A stretch of DNA of 20,475 bases from Bacteroidales bacterium. GTDB lineage: Bacteria; Bacteroidota; Bacteroidia; Bacteroidales; UBA3824. Of the stretch, positions 14,849-20,475 are shown one piece after another; within the stretch, counting starts at the first letter, position 1; every line of letters begins with the position of its first letter. The position numbers and the translations under genes are program-made. The stretch is taken from NCBI GenBank assembly GCA_016287995.1, contig JAEEXW010000007.1, forward strand, positions 1 through 20,475, given 5' to 3'. Under the pieces are notes generated by a model, which was not told the origin of the DNA, ran no database searches, and saw only the letters and a program-made list of their open reading frames with translations.

Positions 14849-15781
14849 ATGAAGAATTATATGAAATCAACTGCGATGCTTTTAGCGTTTGTTCTGTTTG
14901 CAGGTTTTGCATACGGACAAAGAGGTATGGCGAAACATGTAGTTTATGGCGGAGTTGGCGGCAATATGTTTTTTGGCGACCTTGGCGGCTCTGAAAATGC
15001 CGGACATGCGTTCAGCGATTTTGACACGAAATCTTTAAGACCGTCTTTTACTCTTGGTTATGAGTACCGTTTTTACAAAAATCTTTCTGTAAGGCTTGGA
15101 ACTGAGATTTCGAAAGTTGCCGGAGACGATGCTAACTCAAAAAATGCGTCCCGCAAGGCAAGAAACCTGAATTTCAGAAGTAATATTATTTCATTCGGTT
15201 TCAATGTTGATTATTACCTTGTTCCCGAAGGTAGTTATCATCGCAATATGACTGCGGGTGAACGTTTCTCAATGTATTTTACAACAGGTTTAAGTATGTT
15301 CAGATTCAATCCGCAAGGCACTGACGAAAACGGTAATTGGGTTGATTTACAGCCGCTATGCACCGAAGGTCAAGGTACAAATTATAGTTACAAACAAAAG
15401 CTTAACGGCATACCATACGTTTATACGACAGAAAGTAAACCGTATAGTCTTACTGCCTTTGAAATTCCCGTCGGCTTAGGGTTCAACTTTATCGCTGAAA
15501 AAAGCATCACGGTGGGTTTGGAACTCGGCGTACATTTCACGACAACTGATTATATAGACGATTGCTCGTCGTATTATTTCGATTGGAAAAAATTCTTGGC
15601 AGAAAATCCTGATGCAGCCCTTCCAAGCAGCATGACAACAAAAATGGCTAACAAAAGCAATGGCTATTATGCCGGTACAATGGGTCAAAAACGCGGAAAT
15701 TCCGGTTACAACGATGCATACGTAACCGCTTTGGTAATTTTGCGTTACAAACTGCCGGTATTCAGTTCCGGTAGAAGATAG
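14849..15781 (+). CDS. porG: PorG-like (DUF6089) outer-membrane beta-barrel, T9SS-associated
   Basis: A 310-residue protein with signal peptide MKNYMKSTAMLLAFVLFAGFAYGQ. It shows the DUF6089 pattern: KHVVYGGVGGNMFFGDLGG near the N-terminus, a LGYEYRFYKNLSVRLGTEI strand pair, GDDANSKNASRKARNLNFRSNI, then FNVDYYL, and VGLGFNFIAEKSITVGLELGVHFTTTDYIDD. In P. gingivalis PorG is an outer-membrane barrel contacting the PorK/PorN ring. Position 15 nt after nadK supports the porG assignment by synteny. The start could also be Met5. A terminator (15807-15842) closes the unit. A paralogue follows at 15975. PorG proper cannot be distinguished from other DUF6089 proteins without alignment. Confidence 0.68.
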   Translation: MKNYMKSTAMLLAFVLFAGFAYGQRGMAKHVVYGGVGGNMFFGDLGGSENAGHAFSDFDTKSLRPSFTLGYEYRFYKNLSVRLGTEISKVAGDDANSKNASRKARNLNFRSNIISFGFNVDYYLVPEGSYHRNMTAGERFSMYFTTGLSMFRFNPQGTDENGNWVDLQPLCTEGQGTNYSYKQKLNGIPYVYTTESKPYSLTAFEIPVGLGFNFIAEKSITVGLELGVHFTTTDYIDDCSSYYFDWKKFLAENPDAALPSSMTTKMANKSNGYYAGTMGQKRGNSGYNDAYVTALVILRYKLPVFSSGRR

Positions 15782-15806
15782 TTTTTGGTCGCAAAAAAAA
15801 ATCATC

Positions 15807-15842
15807 ATAACACACTATTTTATAGTGTGTTATTTTTTTTTT
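15807..15842 (+). terminator. Intrinsic terminator of the 9119-15781 unit
   Basis: ATAACACACTA (15807-15817) and TAGTGTGTTAT (15823-15833) form an 11-bp perfect stem with a 5-nt loop, followed by a run of ten T. It lies 25 nt after the porG-like stop and separates the two paralogues transcriptionally. Confidence 0.9.
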
Positions 15843-15917
15843 CATAAACTAATAATTTTTTTTTCAAAAAAATAACTTTTTTTTGCACAAATGAATACAA
15901 TATTTAAAAAAAAATAG

Positions 15918-15925
15918 TACATTTG
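15918..15925 (+). promoter_or_regulatory. -7 box of the second PorG-like gene
   Basis: TACATTTG followed by CACC is an exact TAnnTTTG box, 49 nt before the start at 15975. No TTG occurs at the usual 19-21 nt upstream (the nearest TTTG ends at 15885), so the -33 element is weak or absent. The preceding terminator makes an independent promoter necessary. Confidence 0.5.
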
Positions 15926-15974
15926 CACCCGAAAACATTATTGAACGTAAAATAAAAATAAATATAAAATTATT

Positions 15975-16829
15975 ATGAAAAAAACGATTGTTTTATTACT
16001 AGCCGCAATTTTTTCTATCAGCACAGTAAATGCGCAGTATAGAAAAAGCAATAGTTGGACATCTTCGAGACACAGCATTTATTTCGGAGGTGGTTTAAAT
16101 TGGTTCAACGGTGATATTGATCCGACAGACGGAACAGACGGACCGTCGTTCAAATTATTAAAGAAAGGTAGTTTTTCATTTGATGCCGGATACAAATACA
16201 AGATGACAGAACGCTTTTCGCTTAGGCTGACTGCTTTGTATTCAAAAATCACTGCAAATGATGGTGATAGTAAAGATGCAAGTCGTAAAAGAAGAGGTGT
16301 AAATTTTTACAGCAACTCTTTTGAATTTGCGGCTAACATTGATTTCTATTTCATCAAAGAGAAAGAAAAAAGAAGATACAATTTCTGGGACAGATGGTCA
16401 TCTTATATTTTTGCAGGAGCCGGACTTCTCACATACAATCCTAAATGGAACGGAAGCAACATCGGTGATGTAAAAAAAGGTGATAAACTTCGCGATTTGA
16501 AAACAGAAACTGTTGGCTATCACAAAGTAACTTTGTCTGTTCCGGTTGGTTTGGGCTTAAAAGTTTTACTTACGCAAAAAGTTAGTTTGGGTGCAGAATT
16601 AGCATTACGCTATACTACTTCTGACCATATTGACGACCTCCACGGCTTCTACAACCTCGAAACACAAGGTGCTAAGGATCTTAACTTTGCACAGGCAGCA
16701 CAAGGAGCAAAAAGAGGTGGCAATAAAACCAATGACTGGTATTCAACTCTTCTTTTCAACATCGGATACAAATTTGGTGGTCCTAAGTTCAAATCAATTA
16801 GATACTACCACATACCGAAATACTATTAA
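15975..16829 (+). CDS. Second PorG-like/DUF6089 outer-membrane beta-barrel, tandem paralogue
   Basis: The 284-residue protein has signal peptide MKKTIVLLLAAIFSISTVNAQ and the same signature as its neighbour: SIYFGGGLNWFNGDIDP, AGYKYKMTERFSLRLTALYSKI, GDSKDASRKRRGVNFYSNSFEF, VGLGLKVLLTQKVSLGAELALRYTTSDHIDDL and a terminal NIGYKFGG strand region. The shared DASRKxRxxNFxSN block and the TTSDHIDD/TTTDYIDD block show it is a paralogue of the 14849 gene. Unlike that gene it has its own -7 box and its own terminator, so it may be expressed under different conditions. It could be a specialised PorG or an unrelated-function DUF6089 barrel. Confidence 0.72.
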   Translation: MKKTIVLLLAAIFSISTVNAQYRKSNSWTSSRHSIYFGGGLNWFNGDIDPTDGTDGPSFKLLKKGSFSFDAGYKYKMTERFSLRLTALYSKITANDGDSKDASRKRRGVNFYSNSFEFAANIDFYFIKEKEKRRYNFWDRWSSYIFAGAGLLTYNPKWNGSNIGDVKKGDKLRDLKTETVGYHKVTLSVPVGLGLKVLLTQKVSLGAELALRYTTSDHIDDLHGFYNLETQGAKDLNFAQAAQGAKRGGNKTNDWYSTLLFNIGYKFGGPKFKSIRYYHIPKYY

Positions 16830-16847
16830 TAGTAAAACAACCGACAT

Positions 16848-16882
16848 AAAAAAAAGACCGGCAATTTGCCGGTCTTTTTTTT
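16848..16882. terminator. Bidirectional terminator between the PorG-like paralogue and the SASA pair
   Basis: GACCGGC (16856-16862) and GCCGGTC (16868-16874) form the stem with an AATTT loop, flanked by eight A (16848-16855) and eight T (16875-16882). The symmetric A and T tracts let it work for the + gene ending at 16829 and the - gene ending at 16896. Confidence 0.92.
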
Positions 16883-16895
16883 ATGCTCAATTATT

Positions 16896-18920
16896 TTAAT
16901 GCAACAATCTCTTTTCAGTTGTAAAACTTGAAGCAGGAAGTCCCGCGCTGTTATAAAGCGACGGCTCTTTGTAATAATTTTTCCAACAATATCTTACGTT
17001 TTTGGGAGTCTGAACTTTCGGGGAATAAACGATTATTTTGTTTTTATCAACTATTTCTGCTTCCGCTTGATAATAAACTCCTTTAAGGTCAGAAATTTCA
17101 AAATCCATAAGTTTTGCACCTCTTACCATAAGACCTGAGGCAACATTATTGAAAGTAATAGTTACTGTGTCTTTTGCAATGCTCATATTGTTGTAAATAG
17201 GCCCCATTGTAACTCGCTGTTTGTGGTACAAATCGTTTAACGCCAAAGCCGCAAGTCTTTCGCCGGCCTCTTTTTTGTAAGCGGGACGGATTGACTCTTT
17301 TCTGCCCAAATCCATAAGACAAGCCATTCCTGAATTGGAAATCGCCGACAATGCCCTGCGTTGTGCCTCCCTTATCTCAGCGGAATAAACGTCTTTGCCG
17401 TAATCATAAGGCGCGATTTGAGCGTAATAAAACTTCATGTCAGAGGCCTTAAAAGCGTCCCTCAAACAATGCGCCAACTGAGGCAGAATCTTCATATATT
17501 CACCTGCTTTGCCGATATTGCCTTCGCCCTGATACCAAATCGTTCCTGCAATTTTGTACGGTGCAATCGGGTTAATCATTGCATTATATACACACTCAAT
17601 TGTTTTGTTGTCGGTATTGATGTCGATTTTAGGACGGGAAAAAAAGTCGTTGTTTTTGTGGTCGTAAAGATAAACGTAACCATTGTAATATTCTCCCGTC
17701 GGCATATATTTCCAATTGCCGGCAATGTAAATCGCGTTTTCTTCGTCATCTTCGGGATAAATTTTCATCTCGCTTGCACGCCCGTAAATGCCGCCTTTGA
17801 AATTGGAATCCACAATTCTTATCGCCAAAAGCATCTCGCCGCTCTTTACAAGGCTTCCGTCAACGGTATAAATACGATTGACCGTCCACTTGTATTCACC
17901 CCAAGTCTCCCCTACTTTTACACCGTTAACAAAGACTTCGTCCATATCATCGATATATCCGAGTCTGAGAATAAGTTTTTTGCCGCTCCATTCTTTTGGT
18001 ATCTCAATCCAACGGCGAAACCAAATTGCACCGTCAAAGTTTTTCAGTCCCGGTTCTTCGTCGATGTAACAAGGAAGCCTCATAACGCCCCATTTGGAGT
18101 CGTCGCAAAAAAGTTTGGAACAGTCCTCGTCATTCAAATCCGTTACCTTTCCTGCTACAAGATCGCTAATCAGAATTTTCTTGTGCATTGCTATCCATGC
18201 ATGATAACTGTCTCTTAACGGCACAAGCATTTCGTATTGCGCAACTCTGTGGTGAAATTCGGGAATTTTTTTCAAGAAATCCTTTGAAACCCAACTCTCG
18301 CACGCGCTTTCCACACTACACGCACTTATAATGCCTATCGGAATACCTGTTTCTGCGTGGATTTTGTGCGCAAAACAATATGCCACCGCGCTTATTTTGG
18401 ACGCGTTTGACTTATCAACTTGTGCCCAAGAGCCTTCAAAATCGGTTTCTTGATAAAAAGATTCCCGCTCAGGAACGTTTATGAATCTGATGTCTTCGTT
18501 GCCGAGGCTTTGAATTATCTTGTACCCTCCTAAAACAGTATCCTGCAATCCGTGTCCTGTAAGCGGCATTGCCATATTTTCTCCGCCGGCAGCAAGCCAA
18601 ACTTCGCCGATAAGGACGTTTTGGATTACAATTTTGTTGTTTCCTTGGATTTCAACGGTATACGGACCGCCATACTCCGGTGTCTGAATATGCACAATCC
18701 ATCTGCCGAGACTGTTTGCCGTTGCGGTAGCCGTTCTGCCCCAAGAGGCTGTAATTTCGATTTTTTCGCCGGCAGTCGCAAAACCGAAAATCGGACATTT
18801 GCTGTTTTGCTGCAAAACCATGTTGTCCCCGAAAATATGCGGAAGACTCACATCCGCCTTAGTCTTATACGCCGTTAACGATAGCAGCAGTGTTAACAGC
18901 CAAAAAACTTTTTTCTTCAT
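16896..18920 (-). CDS. SASA-family (sialate O-acetylesterase-like) exoprotein lacking catalytic residues
   Basis: A 674-residue protein with a Sec signal peptide (to about residue 22) and the family N-terminus VSLPHIFGDNMVLQQN. Residues 1-100 are a small beta domain, 100-250 and 440-570 the split SGNH hydrolase, and about 260-395 an inserted glycoside-hydrolase-2-like jelly roll (FDGAIWFRRWIEIPKEW, DDMDEVFVNGVKVGE). Length is typical for Bacteroidota members. However, block I normally reads GQSNM and here reads GGENM (112-116), putting Glu114 in place of the nucleophile Ser. The Gly-rich SWGGT segment reads CSVES (201-205), and the IHP segment with catalytic His reads IRP (Arg545). QGEGN (465-469) keeps the Asn. 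It looks like a pseudoenzyme or binding protein. It has no T9SS sorting domain and follows the second copy by 32 nt. Confidence 0.85.
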   Translation of the reverse strand: MKKKVFWLLTLLLSLTAYKTKADVSLPHIFGDNMVLQQNSKCPIFGFATAGEKIEITASWGRTATATANSLGRWIVHIQTPEYGGPYTVEIQGNNKIVIQNVLIGEVWLAAGGENMAMPLTGHGLQDTVLGGYKIIQSLGNEDIRFINVPERESFYQETDFEGSWAQVDKSNASKISAVAYCFAHKIHAETGIPIGIISACSVESACESWVSKDFLKKIPEFHHRVAQYEMLVPLRDSYHAWIAMHKKILISDLVAGKVTDLNDEDCSKLFCDDSKWGVMRLPCYIDEEPGLKNFDGAIWFRRWIEIPKEWSGKKLILRLGYIDDMDEVFVNGVKVGETWGEYKWTVNRIYTVDGSLVKSGEMLLAIRIVDSNFKGGIYGRASEMKIYPEDDEENAIYIAGNWKYMPTGEYYNGYVYLYDHKNNDFFSRPKIDINTDNKTIECVYNAMINPIAPYKIAGTIWYQGEGNIGKAGEYMKILPQLAHCLRDAFKASDMKFYYAQIAPYDYGKDVYSAEIREAQRRALSAISNSGMACLMDLGRKESIRPAYKKEAGERLAALALNDLYHKQRVTMGPIYNNMSIAKDTVTITFNNVASGLMVRGAKLMDFEISDLKGVYYQAEAEIVDKNKIIVYSPKVQTPKNVRYCWKNYYKEPSLYNSAGLPASSFTTEKRLLH

Positions 18921-18952
18921 TTCTTTTTCAGGTAAATTGTATTTAAATAAAA

Positions 18953-20475
18953 CTATTTTTCCGTAAACTTCTTTTCCGTGGTAAACGACGAGGCAGGCAA
19001 ACCTGCTTTATTAAAAAGCGATGGTTTTTCAACCCAGCCTTTGTAAGCATAACGCACGTTTTTAGGTGCTTTACATTCATTAGGCGCGGTTACAACAACT
19101 TTGTCGCCGTCAATTTCAGCCTCCGCTTCGTAAACGATGCCTTTTGAGTCCAAGACTTCAAAACCGGTGAGTTTTCCGCCCTTGCATACAAGAGAGCCTC
19201 CCGTATGCGAAAAAGAAAGTTGTATTTTGTTTTTCATAATTGTCATAGAAACGTATTCCGGCCCCATGGTTTCCTGAGGCTTGTTGTACAAATCACTCAA
19301 AGCCCATGCTGCAAATCTTGCCGCAACAGTCTTTTTGTCAAGAGCATTGTAACTTGAAAACACACCCAAATCCATAAGCGTTACCATTCCAGAATTTGGA
19401 ATCAACGACTGACAGCGGCGCTGAGCCTCGCGCATAAAATGAGAGTTGTCTTGAAGTCCGTTTGGAGGCATCTGACTGTAATAAAATTTCAAATTGGGAT
19501 TTCCCGCCGTTTCGCGCCAATTAGCAACCATTGCGGGAAAAAGTTTCAAATATTCTTCTGCCCTACCGACGTTGGTCTCTCCCTGAGAAAAAATAATTCC
19601 CGCCGTCGTATATTTGAAAACGGGATAAATCATACTGTTGTAAAGAGCCGAAATCGTTTTCATGTTAAGCGATACCGAGACATTGGGACGGTTGTAAAAT
19701 TCAAGTTTTTTGTAATCATAACTATAATACGTATCCTTGAACAATTCCGCCGTCGGAAGATATTTCCAATCACCGGCAATGCTGACAGCCTTATCCTGCT
19801 CGCCTTCGGGATATATACACATAGACTCTCTAACGCCGCATATTCCGCCACCGTTGCCGTTGTCAATCACCCTGACGGCTATCAAAAGGTCGTTACCTCG
19901 AATTATGCTGTGCGGTATTTCATATTTCCTCTCAAAATTCCATTTTCCGTCTTCAAGTGTTTCACCGATTTTTTCACCGTTAACAAAAGTAACGTCCATA
20001 TCGTCAATAGGGCCTAAGGAAAGAATGAGTTTTTTGTCAAGCCAATCCGATGGTACGCTGACCCATTTTCTAAACCAAACAACCCCATCAAAAGGTCCTA
20101 AACCGTCAGAATTGTCCATATAACTCGGTAATTTCATGGTTTTCCAACGGCTGTCGTCAAAAGAAAGGCGGCAGACTTCTTTGTCAAAAAAGTCAACGCC
20201 TTGGTAAGGATTGCCCCAATTTTGCGAAAGGGTTATTTTTTTGTGGCTTCTAATCCAGTCGTTGAGCTGGTTTTGAAGCGGCAGACAACGTTCAAAATCC
20301 GCAATTTGAGTTTTGAGACTCGGAATCATTCTCAGAGCCTCAATGTCAGCCCAACATTCCGTGTAACTACCCGTCCAACAGATTTGAATTATTCCGATAG
20401 GAATTTTGAGTTCCTCATGCAGTTTTTTTGCAAACAGATACGCTTGTGCGCTAATATTGTCCGCACCCTGAGGAG
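18953..20475 (-). CDS. Second SASA-family protein, tandem paralogue (5' end beyond window)
   Basis: The frame stays open past the Met at 20329 to the right edge, adding residues PQGADNISAQAYLFAKKL and PIGIIQICWTGSYTECWAD that align with the downstream paralogue, so the true start lies outside the window. Visible parts are the end of the first hydrolase segment, the inserted jelly roll (FDGVVWFRKWVSVPSDW, DDMDVTFVNGEKIGE), the IIFSQGETNVGRAEEY block and the C-terminal beta domain ending FTTEKKFTEK. The block carrying the catalytic His reads SSYNALDKK, with Asn where His is expected. Block I, with the nucleophile Ser, is off the window. Spacing of 32 nt to the next gene indicates one operon made by tandem duplication. 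Confidence 0.85.
   Translation of the reverse strand, partial: PQGADNISAQAYLFAKKLHEELKIPIGIIQICWTGSYTECWADIEALRMIPSLKTQIADFERCLPLQNQLNDWIRSHKKITLSQNWGNPYQGVDFFDKEVCRLSFDDSRWKTMKLPSYMDNSDGLGPFDGVVWFRKWVSVPSDWLDKKLILSLGPIDDMDVTFVNGEKIGETLEDGKWNFERKYEIPHSIIRGNDLLIAVRVIDNGNGGGICGVRESMCIYPEGEQDKAVSIAGDWKYLPTAELFKDTYYSYDYKKLEFYNRPNVSVSLNMKTISALYNSMIYPVFKYTTAGIIFSQGETNVGRAEEYLKLFPAMVANWRETAGNPNLKFYYSQMPPNGLQDNSHFMREAQRRCQSLIPNSGMVTLMDLGVFSSYNALDKKTVAARFAAWALSDLYNKPQETMGPEYVSMTIMKNKIQLSFSHTGGSLVCKGGKLTGFEVLDSKGIVYEAEAEIDGDKVVVTAPNECKAPKNVRYAYKGWVEKPSLFNKAGLPASSFTTEKKFTEK

Noticed and set aside
16896..17010. T9SS C-terminal sorting domain on the SASA proteins
   Set aside because: Their C-termini (SSFTTEKRLLH and SSFTTEKKFTEK) are the normal ends of the family's beta domain and show no sorting-domain motif.
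17361..18218. 285-codon plus-strand ORF opposite the SASA gene
   Set aside because: Antisense shadow of a well-supported 674-residue gene; composition is low-complexity and hydrophobic with no domain pattern.
19439..20017. 192-codon plus-strand ORF opposite the second SASA gene
   Set aside because: Shadow of the reverse-strand gene, which has clear family motifs throughout.

Overview
The window looks like AT-rich chromosome from a member of the Bacteroidota, most likely Bacteroidales. The evidence is a fused HisB (phosphatase plus dehydratase), PorQ- and PorG-type proteins of the type IX secretion system (T9SS), lipoproteins with Bacteroidota-style signals, SASA-family exoenzymes, and promoter boxes of the TAnnTTTG kind with almost no Shine-Dalgarno sequences. 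I saw no tRNA, rRNA, transposase or CRISPR array.

Layout: (1) 3-2000 (+): the 3' part of a membrane sensor histidine kinase, cut by the left edge. (2) 2021-5617 (+): hisG-hisD-hisC, preceded by a promoter, a 25-codon leader peptide with six His codons, and mutually exclusive terminator and antiterminator hairpins, together a readable histidine attenuator. A 127-bp nested palindromic element sits between hisD and hisC. (3) 5638-8032: a perfect 24-bp terminator stem, a kelch-type lipoprotein gene (-), and a 489-bp non-coding stretch holding two related structured elements in head-to-head orientation. (4) 8033-8992 (-): porQ. (5) 9026-15842 (+): one tightly packed unit: SPOR-type lipoprotein, hisB, family-2 glycosyltransferase, Omp85/BamA-like protein, nadK and a PorG/DUF6089-like barrel, closed by a strong terminator. 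(6) 15918-16882 (+): a second PorG-like paralogue with its own -7 box and terminator. (7) 16896-20475 (-): two tandem SASA-family (sialate O-acetylesterase-like) genes, the upstream one cut by the right edge.

How they fit together: hisG, hisD, hisC and hisB supply histidine biosynthesis steps, but only hisGDC lie behind the attenuator; hisB is about 5 kb away in an envelope-biogenesis unit. PorQ, the PorG-like proteins, the Omp85 protein, the glycosyltransferase and the SPOR lipoprotein all point to building and decorating the cell envelope. The most interesting signals are the histidine attenuator, the head-to-head RNA or DNA elements upstream of the kelch lipoprotein, and the tandem SASA proteins, which appear to have lost the residues needed for esterase catalysis.
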